A stretch of 64,000 nucleotides of DNA, from contig PHAV01000003.1 of assembly GCA_002841765.1 (NCBI GenBank), forward strand, positions 124,001 through 188,000, read 5' to 3'. A model generated the notes under the pieces. That model ran no database searches, had not been told where the DNA came from, and worked only from the letters and a program-made list of their open reading frames with translations. Shown piece after piece: positions 53,752 to 62,921 of this stretch (its first letter is position 1; every line of letters begins with the position of its first letter). This stretch comes from Deltaproteobacteria bacterium HGW-Deltaproteobacteria-4. Its GTDB lineage: Bacteria > Desulfobacterota > Desulfuromonadia > Desulfuromonadales > UBA2197. Made by a program: the position numbers and the translations under genes.

Positions 53752-55256
53752 GCAATCTCCTCTTTCTCCCTCTCATCATCCCGCTGGCTACTGCCGTCGC
53801 CTGCTTGCTTTCCTGGCAGCACCGGGGGGTGCAACGGGTCATCAGCCTGATCGGTGCTGCCTTCCTGCTGATTGCCGCGGCCGTCCTGCTGGTCACTGTG
53901 CAGCAATGCGGTGTCCTCAGCGTCCAGGCTGGCGACTGGTCCGCTCCTTTTGGCATCACCCTGGTGGCCGATCTCTTCAGCGCGCTGATGGTCTGCGTCG
54001 CCGGCGGCATGGGGCTGGTTGTGGCGATTTATGCTTTGGCGGATACGGAGGCGGAATACGAGCGACTCGGTTATCATCCCCTGATGCAGGTCCTGATGCT
54101 CGGGGTCTGCGGCTCCTTTTTGACCGGCGATCTCTTTAACCTTTATGTCTGGTTCGAAACCATGCTCATCGCCTCCTTTGTCCTGCTGGCCATAGGTGGC
54201 AAACGTGACCAGATGGAAGGGGCGATCAAGTATGTCGTCCTTAACCTGATCGCCTCGGCCCTCTTCCTCGCCGCGGTCGGCATTCTTTACGGGGTGGCCG
54301 GCACCCTCAATATGGCCGATCTGGCGCGCATGCTGCGGACAAGTGAAAGTTCCGGTCCGATTCCGGTGATTGCCATCCTCTTCTTTCTCGCCTTCAGCAT
54401 CAAGGCAGCGGTCTTCCCCCTCTGCTTCTGGCTGCCGGCGTCTTATCACACGGCGCCGATAGCGGTGACCACCATCTTCTCGGCGCTCCTCACCAAGGTC
54501 GGGGTCTATGCCCTGATCCGGATCTTTACCTTGATCTTCTTTGTAGAGTTGGCGGCGTGGCAGCCCTACATCCTGGCGATTGCCGGCTTGACGATGGTGG
54601 TCGGCGTCCTTGGGGCGGTGGCTCAGGATGAGATGCGGCGGCTCCTCTCCTTTCATATCGTCAGCCAGATCGGTTATCTGATCATGGGATTGGGATTACT
54701 CACCCCGCTGGCACTGGGAGGGGCGATCTTCTTTCTGGTGCATGTCATTGCCGCCAAGTCCGCACTCTTCCTTGCCACCGGCATGGTGCTGCGTTTGACC
54801 GGGACGACGCAGTTGAAAAAACTCGGCGGCCTGTATCGCTATCAGCCCCTGTTGGCAGGGCTTTTTCTGGTGGCGGCTTTGGCGCTGGCCGGCATCCCCC
54901 CCTTGTCAGGCTTCTGGGCCAAGTTGGCACTGGTCTGGTCCGGTCTGGAGAGCGGCGACCACTACCTCGTCGTTGCGGTGGCCTTGCTGGTGAGTCTGCT
55001 CACGCTCTTTTCCATGACGAAAATCTGGGCGGCGGCCTTCTGGAAAGCGGCCGCCGTCAACGGTGCGGGGAGGATACCGCCCCCCCTGTCGCGCCGGGAG
55101 TACTGGCAGCTGGCTGTGCCGACGGCGCTTTTGACGGCGACGACGCTGCTCATCGGCCTCTGGCCGGAGCCGTTGTACGCGCTCTGCATGGATGCGGCCC
55201 GTCAACTCCTGGTGCCGGATGCTTATATCTTTGCGGTTTTGGGGGTGCATCCATGA
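53748..55256 (+). CDS. mrpD: Mrp antiporter subunit D
   Basis: A 502-residue proton-conducting transporter with about 14 helices. The conserved Glu is in [19 protein letters not shown] and the Lys helix in [24 protein letters not shown]. This is the canonical MrpD form and differs clearly from the three pump subunits of the minus-strand operon. Overlaps of 4 bases join it to mrpC and mrpE. Confidence 0.93.
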   Translation: MSNLLFLPLIIPLATAVACLLSWQHRGVQRVISLIGAAFLLIAAAVLLVTVQQCGVLSVQAGDWSAPFGITLVADLFSALMVCVAGGMGLVVAIYALADTEAEYERLGYHPLMQVLMLGVCGSFLTGDLFNLYVWFETMLIASFVLLAIGGKRDQMEGAIKYVVLNLIASALFLAAVGILYGVAGTLNMADLARMLRTSESSGPIPVIAILFFLAFSIKAAVFPLCFWLPASYHTAPIAVTTIFSALLTKVGVYALIRIFTLIFFVELAAWQPYILAIAGLTMVVGVLGAVAQDEMRRLLSFHIVSQIGYLIMGLGLLTPLALGGAIFFLVHVIAAKSALFLATGMVLRLTGTTQLKKLGGLYRYQPLLAGLFLVAALALAGIPPLSGFWAKLALVWSGLESGDHYLVVAVALLVSLLTLFSMTKIWAAAFWKAAAVNGAGRIPPPLSRREYWQLAVPTALLTATTLLIGLWPEPLYALCMDAARQLLVPDAYIFAVLGVHP

Positions 55257-55726
55257 CCCCTTTTCTCACCAACCTCCTGCTGGCGCTGGCCTGGGTGGCA
55301 CTGACCGGGCAGTACGATGCCGCCAACTTTTTTGTCGGCCTCTTCCTCGGTTATGCCGCCCTGCGCATGACGCTGCGCGGCAAAAGTGTTGCGGCTTATG
55401 GGACCCGTCTGGCCGCCATTGCCGGTTTTATCCTCTTCTTCCTCAAGGAGTTGATCATGGCGAATCTGCGCCTGGCCTATGATGTCCTTACCCCCCGCCA
55501 TTATATGCGCCCCGGCATCGTCGCCATCCCCCTTGATCTCAAAACAGATCTTGAAATCACCGTACTGACGACGCTGATCACTCTGACCCCCGGTACTCTC
55601 AGTCTGCATGTCACTGATGATCGTCGCACCCTCTACATTCATGCCATGTACATCGATGATACCGAAAAGCTGATTCGTAATATCAAGGACGGTTTTGAAC
55701 GCCGGGTGCGGGAGGTGCTGCAATGA
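55253..55726 (+). CDS. mrpE: Mrp antiporter subunit E
   Basis: A 157-residue MnhE-family protein: two N-terminal helices, then [25 protein letters not shown], the family mark. It overlaps both neighbours by 4 bases. Confidence 0.92.
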   Translation: MTPFLTNLLLALAWVALTGQYDAANFFVGLFLGYAALRMTLRGKSVAAYGTRLAAIAGFILFFLKELIMANLRLAYDVLTPRHYMRPGIVAIPLDLKTDLEITVLTTLITLTPGTLSLHVTDDRRTLYIHAMYIDDTEKLIRNIKDGFERRVREVLQ

Positions 55727-55998
55727 CTCTCTCCGGCTATATCCTGCAGATCATCCTCCCCCTGCTCAGCTGCGGTCTGGTCGTCGCCTTTATCCGGCTG
55801 CTACGGGGCCCGACCCTGCCCGATCGGGTCGTGGCTCTCGATCTCATGGCGACCCTGATCATCGCCATCTCCGCCGCTTATTCGGTCGTCACCGATCAGC
55901 CGGCGTACCTCGATGCGGCTATTGTTCTCGCCCTGATCACCTTTCTCGGGACCGTGGCTTTTGCCTATTATTTGAACCGGAGGACGACCCATGTTTAA
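55723..55998 (+). CDS. mrpF: Mrp antiporter subunit F
   Basis: A 91-residue three-helix protein of the MrpF family: IRLLRGPTLPDRVVALDLMAT and a membrane Asp in QPAYLDAAIVLALITFLG. It overlaps mrpG by 8 bases. Confidence 0.92.
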   Translation: MTLSGYILQIILPLLSCGLVVAFIRLLRGPTLPDRVVALDLMATLIIAISAAYSVVTDQPAYLDAAIVLALITFLGTVAFAYYLNRRTTHV

Positions 55999-56350
55999 TT
56001 TCTGGGTGGCCGGACTCCTCTCCATCGGCGCCCTCTTTGCCGTCATTGCTGCCGTCGGCATTCTGCGCATGCCGGATTTTTACATGCGCATCTCGGCGAC
56101 CACCAAAGCCTCGACCCTCGGCGCCACCTTTATTCTGGCGGCGACCGCCCTGTACTTTGACGATGCCGCCGTCACCGGCAAGATTATCGCCATCATCGCC
56201 TTTATTATCCTGACCACGCCGGTGGCAGCGCACATGATTGGCCGGTCCGCCCACCGCAGCGGTGTCCCGCTCTGGAAAGAGAGTATCCGCGACGATCTCG
56301 CCGCGTCCGAACACGCGTTTACGACCATAAAAGAACCAGAGGAGAGCTGA
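55991..56350 (+). CDS. mrpG: Mrp antiporter subunit G
   Basis: A 119-residue three-helix MnhG-family protein: VIAAVGILRMPDFYMRISATTKASTLG and IILTTPVAAHMIGRSAHRSG are diagnostic. It is the last subunit of the canonical operon and lies 7 bases before the K+ channel gene. Confidence 0.92.
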   Translation: MFNFWVAGLLSIGALFAVIAAVGILRMPDFYMRISATTKASTLGATFILAATALYFDDAAVTGKIIAIIAFIILTTPVAAHMIGRSAHRSGVPLWKESIRDDLAASEHAFTTIKEPEES

Positions 56351-56357
56351 AACGATT

Positions 56358-57125
56358 ATGAGCCCCCGATTGCACGAGTTGCGCGAACATTTCTACAAGA
56401 TTATCTTCGAAGCCGAGACCAAGGCGGGGAAGGCCTTTGATCTTGCCCTGATCTTCTTTATCCTCCTCTCGGTGGTGCTGGTGATGCTCGACAGCATCCC
56501 CGGCATCCATGATGTTATCGGTGTCTGGCTCCTGGGCGGGGAGTGGCTGATTACCATCCTCTTTACGGTGGAATATCTGCTGCGACTAAGCGTTGCCCGG
56601 CGGCCGGGGCGTTATGCCGGGAGTTTCTACGGTGTCGTCGATCTCCTCTCCATCCTGCCTACCTACCTCGGCATCTTCTTCCCCGGCATGCACTTCTTGA
56701 CGACTGTGCGGATTCTGCGGATCTTGCGTATCTTTCGGGTCCTTAAGCTCGTGCAGTTTCTCGGCGAAGGGAATAACCTGTGGCTGGCGCTGAAACGGAG
56801 CCGCCACAAAATTATCGTCTTTCTGACCACGGTGCTGACAGTGGTCATTGTCGTCGGCAGCCTGATGTACACGATTGAGGGGGCAGGGTCGGGTTTCACC
56901 AGCATCCCGCACAGTATTTACTGGGCGATTGTCACCATGACGACAGTCGGTTACGGCGATATTGCTCCGGTCACCCCCCTTGGGCAGTTTGTTGCCTCGC
57001 TGCTGATGATCACCGGCTACGGCATCATCGCCGTTCCCACCGGGATTGTCACGACGGAGATGATGCGACCGACAGTGCCGCCGGTCGGGGGAACCTGCCC
57101 CTGTTGCGGGAAGAAGGTGGATTGA
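56358..57125 (+). CDS. Voltage-gated-type potassium channel, six helices
   Basis: A 255-residue Kv-like channel. An S4-type helix with positive charges every third residue (R118, R121, R124, R127, K130) precedes the pore, whose filter TTVGYGD lies at 195-201 and predicts K+ selectivity. Six membrane segments are visible. The tail ends in GGTCPCCGKKVD, a small Cys cluster that could bind metal or sense redox. The gene starts 7 bases after mrpG, so K+ flux and Na+/H+ antiport are probably co-expressed, which makes electrical sense because Mrp antiport depends on membrane potential. The regulation by voltage is inferred from S4 only. Confidence 0.9.
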   Translation: MSPRLHELREHFYKIIFEAETKAGKAFDLALIFFILLSVVLVMLDSIPGIHDVIGVWLLGGEWLITILFTVEYLLRLSVARRPGRYAGSFYGVVDLLSILPTYLGIFFPGMHFLTTVRILRILRIFRVLKLVQFLGEGNNLWLALKRSRHKIIVFLTTVLTVVIVVGSLMYTIEGAGSGFTSIPHSIYWAIVTMTTVGYGDIAPVTPLGQFVASLLMITGYGIIAVPTGIVTTEMMRPTVPPVGGTCPCCGKKVD

Positions 57126-57132
57126 TTGATTT

Positions 57133-57197
57133 GGGGCGCCCCTTGTGGGTGCCCGGTTCAAGATCAAAATCGGGCACCCACGAGGGGCGCCCCTACC
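57133..57197. repeat. REP-type palindrome, full copy
   Basis: Two 23-base arms, GGGGCGCCCCTTGTGGGTGC... and its inverted partner ending GAGGGGCGCCCC, match at 22 of 23 positions around a 15-base AT-rich loop. The unit 57155-57197 recurs at 62131-62173 with 3 differences in 43 bases. It ends exactly where a dead RAYT transposase reading frame begins. Confidence 0.85.
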
Positions 57198-57419
57198 ACC
57201 GTCGGGGAGATTGTGGGCACTTTCAAATCTCTGACAACGCATGAATATTCGATCGGCGTCGCAAAATCTCGCTGGCCGTCCTTTCCCGGCCGGCTCTGGT
57301 AACGCAATTATTTCGAACGGGTGATCCGCAACGATGCGGAGCTGTGAAAATTCCGTGACTACATTCTGAGCAATCCGGCCCGCTGGGTTGTGGATGTTGA
57401 AAATCCGCACAACCATTAG
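57198..57419 (+). pseudogene. REP-associated tyrosine transposase (RAYT), C-terminal remnant
   Basis: One frame reads VGEIVGTFKS, then RWPSFPGRLW, stop, RNYFERVIRNDAEL, stop, KFRDYILSNPARW and ends VDVENPHNH before a natural TAG. This is the C-terminal part of the Y1-type transposases (RAYTs) that move or maintain REP palindromes. Two in-frame stops (TAA at 57300, TGA at 57345) stand where Gln and Trp are expected, and the N-terminal half with the catalytic HUH and Tyr residues is missing. It therefore is inactive. It directly abuts the REP palindrome at 57133-57197. Confidence 0.75.
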
Positions 57420-57608
57420 GCCCTATATAACCGCAGCGGCGATATCCATAACAATGGCCTGCTCGTTACACGTGAAGACAACTTTACAGCCCCTTGCGGC
57501 ATGCTAAAATCTTAGCAGGAGCGATGGTTGCGTGGAGCCGTCTCGGATTTGTTGTCTGCTCCGGGTGACCCGACCGACCGAAATGGGCGCTCGTCCCGAG
57601 GTGTCGCG

Positions 57609-58625
57609 ATGGCTGAGATGGAAAGTCCCTATGGCAGTCAAAGAGCCGGCCATGTCTGGCCGGAGTGGTATGGCGGCCTCGCCGCCTACCGCAACCCCGA
57701 CAATTGGAAAGCCGCCGGGCAGCTGGCTAACACCCTTCTCCCCTATTTTGCCCTGTGGTACCTGATGGTGCGCTCACTGCAGCTCGGCTACCCGTATCCC
57801 GTCACCCTCCTTCTTGCCCTGCCGGCCGCCGCCCTGCTCGTGCGGATCTTCATCCTCTTTCACGACTGCGTGCACGGCTCCTTCTTCTCTGCCAAGGGGG
57901 CGAATACCTTCTGCGGCTACCTCTGCGGTCTCCTGGTCTTTACCTCCTTTGAGAACTGGCGCTTCAGCCATCTGCGCCATCACGCCACCTACGCCAACCT
58001 CGATACCCGCGGCTACGGCGACATCTGGACGATGACCAGGAGCGAGTATGCCGGAGCCGACCGCACCACGCGCTGGCAGTACCGCCTGTACCGCAATCCC
58101 CTGGTGATGTTCCCCCTCGGCGCACTCTACAGCTTCCTCCTCGGCCACCGCCTCCCGACACGCAATAGCCGGCGGGCCGAGCGGATGAGCGTCCTCCTCA
58201 CCAACCTCCTCCTCCTCGGCATCTCCCTGCTCGTCAGTCACTTCATCGGCTGGCGGATCTACCTGCTGGTGCAGATCCCGGTCCTGGGGCTGGCCGGGGC
58301 CGCCGGGATCTGGCTCTTTTATGTCCAGCACCAGTTCAGCGGGGTCTACTGGGCGCGCAAGGAAGAGTGGAATCCGCTGCGCGCCGCCATGGAGGGGAGC
58401 TCCTTCTATCGACTCCCGCCGCTGCTGCGCTGGTTCTCCGGCAATATCGGCTACCACCATATCCACCACCTCGGCCCCCGTATCCCCAACTACCGGCTGC
58501 GCGCCTGTTTCGCCGCCATTCCGGCGTTAAACGCCAAAGCGCCCCTCACCCTCGCTGCGAGTTTATCGGCGGTGCGCCTGAAGCTCTGGGATGAGGAGGC
58601 GCAGCAGCTGGTTGCTTTTGATTGA
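57609..58625 (+). CDS. Membrane fatty acid desaturase
   Basis: A 338-residue membrane di-iron desaturase. The three histidine boxes are complete: HDCVH at 85-89, HLRHH at 121-125 and HHIHH at 283-287, with four or more hydrophobic segments between them. The family introduces double bonds into acyl chains, here probably delta-12 or similar by general look; the position of the bond is not decided by the sequence. ATG 57609 has GAGGTG five bases upstream; a TTG at 57528 with AGGAG is an alternative that adds 27 residues. Membrane fluidity change fits a cold or salt response. It is transcribed alone and a terminator follows at 58773. Confidence 0.85.
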   Translation: MAEMESPYGSQRAGHVWPEWYGGLAAYRNPDNWKAAGQLANTLLPYFALWYLMVRSLQLGYPYPVTLLLALPAAALLVRIFILFHDCVHGSFFSAKGANTFCGYLCGLLVFTSFENWRFSHLRHHATYANLDTRGYGDIWTMTRSEYAGADRTTRWQYRLYRNPLVMFPLGALYSFLLGHRLPTRNSRRAERMSVLLTNLLLLGISLLVSHFIGWRIYLLVQIPVLGLAGAAGIWLFYVQHQFSGVYWARKEEWNPLRAAMEGSSFYRLPPLLRWFSGNIGYHHIHHLGPRIPNYRLRACFAAIPALNAKAPLTLAASLSAVRLKLWDEEAQQLVAFD

Positions 58626-59029
58626 TTGCCGGTCTGTTGCCTCCCCCTTTGGCAAAGAGGAATGAGGGGGATTTCGCAGTCATTTTATTGACTTTGATTA
58701 AATAGTCAGCTCTAATGCCGGTCACAAAAAGGGGGACGCCCGTCGGGGCCGGCGTTCTTCGCGACCATCTTCACCGCCGCCCCGGTTTCGTCCGAGGTGG
58801 CGGTTTTTCTTTGCGGGTGAGTCGATTTTTTGTGGGTGCGGTTGCAGTCGCGGGGGCGGGGTGAGTGGGGACGAGAAGATTGATATTTTTAAGCGGGTGG
58901 ATGGATCTTATTGGACCTCTTCGTCTGGATAAATGTGCCATTTGGGAAGATCAGCGGTTCACGCGCGCGGGTGCGCGGGGCCGGTCAAATACGAGTTAGA
59001 TTTTAAAAAATACTTAACAGGACAATGAC
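58626..59029 (+). other. Intergenic region before the Shedu gene
   Basis: These 404 bases hold one terminator (58773-58812). No other gene is seen. The last 100 bases before the Shedu gene become AT-rich (AAAAAATACTTAACAGGACA), with AGGA as a ribosome site. Confidence 0.45.
58773..58812 (+). terminator. Intrinsic terminator upstream of the Shedu gene
   Basis: ACCGCCGCC and GGTGGCGGT form a 9-bp stem (one G-T) followed by TTTTTCTTT. It may end the desaturase transcript, whose stop is about 150 bases upstream, or may be left from a lost gene. Confidence 0.65.
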
Positions 59030-60184
59030 ATGGACAATTACCAAGACCCGAAACCAGGCAAAACTTACATCAGCCCCCGACTTGACTCATTCGGCGATCC
59101 TGAGCGTAAGGTTCGCATAGCGACTAAACTTATTGAACAACCGAGTACGTATGCGTTCGCAAAGATTAAGGACGAACTTGTCCTGCGGCATAAGGAAAAT
59201 GCAGAATCTTGCATAACAGCAAAGTTTTTTGAAGACGATCGGGGAATCTTCGTTCTCAGTATCCAGGGCTACACTGTAGCAACCAATAAGCCGCGTAACG
59301 CCAGTTTTTCATTCATCGGCGATGAGATTGAAAAATTAGTTGAGTTCCTAAATCACATTCAGGCTATGCCGATCAAGAACAGCGGTCCACTGAAAATCAC
59401 CGACGAAGACCTACGAAAAATTGTTCTCTCCAGCGTTCAGGCGCAAGCCATCTTTCATGACAACCAAGAGCTATTTGCAGAGATTTTACGCTCGGAAATC
59501 ACCAAAGATGATTTGGTTGCGGTTGGCTTTCGCAAACGCCAACTGCAAGTGTTCCAAAGGCTCCTTGAAGATGTCGAATATTTCAATGACGTCAAGACTA
59601 AAAAGCAGTGCTCCAATGAAGCAGTGTGGCAGCGGTTCTTTGAGAAGAACCCATGGATATTCGGTTATGGCCTGAGCTACATTCAGCTATCAGGCCTGGA
59701 TGACAGGAAGCTTGAGCAAGTAGTACATGGGCATACGGTCACTGAGCCTGGTAAGAGGGTAGATGCCTTGCTTCGTACTCGCGGAGTTATTTCGAGTCTA
59801 TGTTTCGTCGAGATCAAAACTCACAAAACACCACTACTTCAAGGCCAATCATATCGCCAAGGATGCTGGGCTCCTTCGTCTGAACTTACCGGAGGCATAT
59901 CACAGGTTCAGGGCACGGTTGCTCTTGCTACGGAAACAATACGCACTAAACTTTCGCTTGTGGACGATGTTGGAAATCCAACAGGCGAGGAGGCATTCAA
60001 CTACTCTCCAAAATCATTTTTGGTTGTAGGCAGTCTGCAAGAGTTCGTTGGTGACCACGGCATCAACCAGGAACGCTACCGCTCATTCGAACTATTCAGG
60101 CGAAATACGACAAGCCCCGAGATCATCACTTTCGATGAACTCTATGAACGCGCCCGGTTCATCGTTCAACAGTATGAAGCTTAA
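59030..60184 (+). CDS. sduA: Shedu-type immune nuclease (SduA, DUF4263)
   Basis: A 384-residue single-gene defence candidate. The C-terminal half matches the Shedu/DUF4263 nuclease: NEAVWQRFFEKNPWIFGYGL (about 196-215), VDALLRT with D245, FVEIKTH with E261 and K263 (the PD-(D/E)XK-type core) and GGISQVQ near 289. The N-terminal half (about 1-185) has no recognised domain and may be the sensor. The gene is visibly lower in GC than its neighbours and stands alone between a terminator and a serine hydrolase gene, as expected for an acquired defence gene. Shedu proteins restrict phage or plasmids; the trigger in this case is not known. Confidence 0.85.
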   Translation: MDNYQDPKPGKTYISPRLDSFGDPERKVRIATKLIEQPSTYAFAKIKDELVLRHKENAESCITAKFFEDDRGIFVLSIQGYTVATNKPRNASFSFIGDEIEKLVEFLNHIQAMPIKNSGPLKITDEDLRKIVLSSVQAQAIFHDNQELFAEILRSEITKDDLVAVGFRKRQLQVFQRLLEDVEYFNDVKTKKQCSNEAVWQRFFEKNPWIFGYGLSYIQLSGLDDRKLEQVVHGHTVTEPGKRVDALLRTRGVISSLCFVEIKTHKTPLLQGQSYRQGCWAPSSELTGGISQVQGTVALATETIRTKLSLVDDVGNPTGEEAFNYSPKSFLVVGSLQEFVGDHGINQERYRSFELFRRNTTSPEIITFDELYERARFIVQQYEA

Positions 60185-60275
60185 CTCTCGGCTGGGCTAG
60201 GCCCGAAAGCTTCCGGTCAGCCTGGCGTTAAGCCGCGCCACCCCAAGCCTGACCAAAGAGTAAGGAGGCTGCCGT

Positions 60276-61475
60276 ATGAAGCATCACAACGCAGTCCGTA
60301 TTGAGGGGCATGTAAGCGCGGGGTTTGAGCCTGTACGCGATGCCTTCATCGAGAACTTCTCGCAACGTCATGAACTGGGAGGTGCTTGTTGCGTCTACCG
60401 ACGCGGCGAGAAAGTTGTCGACTTGTGGGGTGGGGTGCGGAACAAGGCGACCGGCGAGCTCTGGGAAGCGGATACCATGGCCCTCGTCTACTCGACCACC
60501 AAGGGCCTGGCGGCCATGACCCTGGCGATCGCCCATTCGCGGGGGTGGCTCGACTACGACGAGCCCGTTGCCACCTACTGGCCGGAGTTCGCCCAGCAGG
60601 GGAAGGAGCGGATCACCGTCCGCCAGCTGCTGGCGCATCAGGCCGGCCTCTTTGCCTTCGATGAGCAGGCAGACCGGAGCCTGATCGCCGACCTCGACCG
60701 GCTGGCGGTGGTGCTGGCTCGCCAGAAACCGGCATGGGAAGCGGGGACGCGGCAGGCCTATCACGCCATCACCCTCGGCTACTACGAAAGCGAGCTGCTG
60801 CGCCGCATCGATCCGCAGCACCGCAGCCTGGGGCAGTTCTTTCAGGACGAGATCGCCACGCCACTCGGCCTCGACTTCTACATCCGTCTCCCCGAGACGA
60901 TCCCGAATTCACAATTGGCGACCCTTGACAGCCCCGGCCTCCTTGCGCGGCTCCTCGGCTTTCCGCTCCGTCTCTCGCTCGCCCTCTTTAATCCCCGCGC
61001 TAACATCGTTCGGGCAATCGCCGGCTCCATGCTCTTCCACGACCCCGAGCGTATCTATGTCCGCAACTTCGAGGTGCCGGCGGGGGGCGGCGTCGGTACG
61101 GCGCGCGCCATCGCCCGCGCCTACGGCGTCTTCGCGACCGGTGGCCGCGAACTCATGCTCCGCCCGGAGACGCTCCGCGCACTGTCGGCACCGGCTGTTC
61201 CGCCGACCCGCGGCTTCTATGACGAGTGCATGCTGAACGACGGCGTCCACTTTACCCTCGGCTTCATGCAGCACTGCCCGGTCTGGCCCTTTGGGAGCGC
61301 CGGTTCCTTCGGCATGCCCGGCGCTGGCGGCTCCCTCGGCTTCGCCGACCCCGAGAGCGGCATTGGCTTCGCCTACGTGACCAACCAGCTGGGGACAGCG
61401 CTGGTCGGCGATCCCCGTGAGCTGGCGCTGCGAAACGCGGTATACTCCATCGTAGCAGGGGCGAGAGCCGGCTAA
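60276..61475 (+). CDS. Serine hydrolase of the beta-lactamase class C / esterase family
   Basis: A 399-residue enzyme with the serine beta-lactamase-like fold. The catalytic S73-x2-K76 is in VYSTTKGLAAM, the second-motif Tyr is Y162 in RQAYHAITLGYY, and the third region reads FGMPGAGGSLGF. No signal peptide is visible, which favours an intracellular esterase (EstB-like) over a secreted beta-lactamase. A ribosome site AAGGAGG precedes the ATG. The substrate cannot be told. The flavin reductase gene follows after 43 bases. Confidence 0.85.
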   Translation: MKHHNAVRIEGHVSAGFEPVRDAFIENFSQRHELGGACCVYRRGEKVVDLWGGVRNKATGELWEADTMALVYSTTKGLAAMTLAIAHSRGWLDYDEPVATYWPEFAQQGKERITVRQLLAHQAGLFAFDEQADRSLIADLDRLAVVLARQKPAWEAGTRQAYHAITLGYYESELLRRIDPQHRSLGQFFQDEIATPLGLDFYIRLPETIPNSQLATLDSPGLLARLLGFPLRLSLALFNPRANIVRAIAGSMLFHDPERIYVRNFEVPAGGGVGTARAIARAYGVFATGGRELMLRPETLRALSAPAVPPTRGFYDECMLNDGVHFTLGFMQHCPVWPFGSAGSFGMPGAGGSLGFADPESGIGFAYVTNQLGTALVGDPRELALRNAVYSIVAGARAG

Positions 61476-61518
61476 CCAGGGGCTGGCGCTTAACCCTCAT
61501 ACGACTGGAGGTGCGCGC

Positions 61519-62061
61519 ATGCGAAAGCTGAAGCTGAGCAAGGCCTTTACCCTGATCGAACCGGGGCCGGTGGTCCTCGTGACGACGCATGATGGAGAGA
61601 AAAGCAACATCATGACGATCTCCTGGACGATGGTTCTCGATTTCACCCCGCTCTTTGCCCTCACCACGGGGGCATGGAATCACTCTTTCGGCGCGTTGCA
61701 AAGGAACAGGGAGTGCGTCATTGCCATCCCCACCGTTGATCTCCTCGATACGGTCGTCGGCATCGGAACATGCTCCGGGCGGGACACCGACAAGTTTGCC
61801 AGGTTCGGGCTCACGCCGCTGCCGGGCAAAGTCGTCAGGCCGCCCCTGATCAAGGAGTGCCTCGCCAACATCGAATGCAAGGTCATCGACATCGTGACGC
61901 AGCACAACATCGTCGTCTTGGAGGGGGTTGCCGCCTACATCGATTCCGCTCGCCAGGAGAAACGCACGCTGCACGCGGTTGGTGACGGCACCTTCATCGT
62001 CGACGGGATCAAGATTGACCGGAAGAAGATGATGGCCTCCAAGCTCCCAGCGGGAATTTAA
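61519..62061 (+). CDS. Flavin reductase-like FMN-binding protein
   Basis: A 180-residue protein of the flavin reductase (DIM6/NTAB) family. Visible family segments are PGPVVLVTTHDGEKSNIMTISW, NRECVIAIPTVDLLDTVVGIG and CSGRDTDKFARFGLTPLPG, followed by ECLANIECKVID. Such proteins bind FMN and reduce flavins or act as small flavoenzymes; the electron donor is not evident. The start has GGAGG upstream. It is on the same strand as the hydrolase gene and may share its transcript. Confidence 0.82.
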   Translation: MRKLKLSKAFTLIEPGPVVLVTTHDGEKSNIMTISWTMVLDFTPLFALTTGAWNHSFGALQRNRECVIAIPTVDLLDTVVGIGTCSGRDTDKFARFGLTPLPGKVVRPPLIKECLANIECKVIDIVTQHNIVVLEGVAAYIDSARQEKRTLHAVGDGTFIVDGIKIDRKKMMASKLPAGI

Positions 62062-62130
62062 GAAAATACGGGGCACCATTCCTGTTACATCTGAGCCTGG
62101 TAATTGGTAAGGTGTCCGTGTCGTTCGTCC

Positions 62131-62173
62131 GGTTCAAAATTAAAGTCGGGCACCCACGAGGGGCGCCCCTACC
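62131..62173. repeat. REP-type element, half copy
   Basis: These 43 bases match 57155-57197 with only 3 differences (loop and right arm), but the left arm is absent, so it cannot form the long hairpin. It ends 20 bases before the trmO start and may contribute to its leader. Confidence 0.85.
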
Positions 62174-62193
62174 GAAAAGCGACCACAATAAAT

Positions 62194-62712
62194 ATGACCA
62201 AAAACCCCCATTTCACCTATCGCCCGATTGGCATCCTGTGCTCCCCCTATGCCCGCCGCATTGATGCCCCTCATCAAAGCACGGTGGTGGAAGGGACGGA
62301 GAGCGGTGAGTTGGCGCTTGCCACTCTGGAGCTGGAGGATTGGCTGGACGAAAAAGTCCTTCAGGATCTGAGCGGTTTCGACCGGCTTTGGCTTATCTTC
62401 GCTTTTCATCGCAGTGAAGGCTGGAAAAGCACCGTCAAGCCGCCGCGGGGGGGAGAAAAGCGGGGCATTTTCGCCACCAGGTCTCCGCATCGTCCCAATC
62501 CTATTGGCCTGTCGGCGGTCGAATTAGTCAGGATTGAAGGTCGGACGCTGCACCTGCGCGGGGTTGACCTCCTCGATGGCACCCCGGTTCTCGATATCAA
62601 ACCCTATGTGCCCTACGCGGATGCTTTTCCGGAAGCCAGGGCCGGCTGGATCGACGAACTCGATACCAAGCTGGGGCGTTATTTTGCGCCTGGACCGAAA
62701 AAACCCCGGTAA
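62194..62712 (+). CDS. trmO: tRNA (N6-threonylcarbamoyladenosine37-N6)-methyltransferase, TsaA/TrmO family
   Basis: TrmO methylates t6A37 of certain tRNAs with S-adenosylmethionine. The 172-residue protein has the family marks FRPIGIL-like opening (YRPIGILCSPY), LSGFDRLWLIFAFHRSEGW, FATRSPHRPNPIGLS and DGTPVLDIKPYVPYADAFP. It is of the short form; E. coli TrmO is about 235 residues with an extra C-terminal domain. The frame is open from 62104 through the REP element; ATG 62194 gives the expected N-terminus but lacks a strong ribosome site. Confidence 0.88.
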   Translation: MTKNPHFTYRPIGILCSPYARRIDAPHQSTVVEGTESGELALATLELEDWLDEKVLQDLSGFDRLWLIFAFHRSEGWKSTVKPPRGGEKRGIFATRSPHRPNPIGLSAVELVRIEGRTLHLRGVDLLDGTPVLDIKPYVPYADAFPEARAGWIDELDTKLGRYFAPGPKKPR

Positions 62713-62921
62713 TTCAGTAGGCTGGGAGGACACACCGGTCTGTCTTTGCCATCCGTATGCATTTTTCCTTACTCCCGTCGCACAACAAAACAGCGTGGCT
62801 TGTCTGTTTTCCGGTATCCGGTACTCTTTACAGTGGAAAAACTCGTCCTCCTCCTTTATTGTTTTGCAGCGTCTTTCGCACTGTCAGCTCACAGTAGAAC
62901 AACCTCGAAAGGAATCATCAG

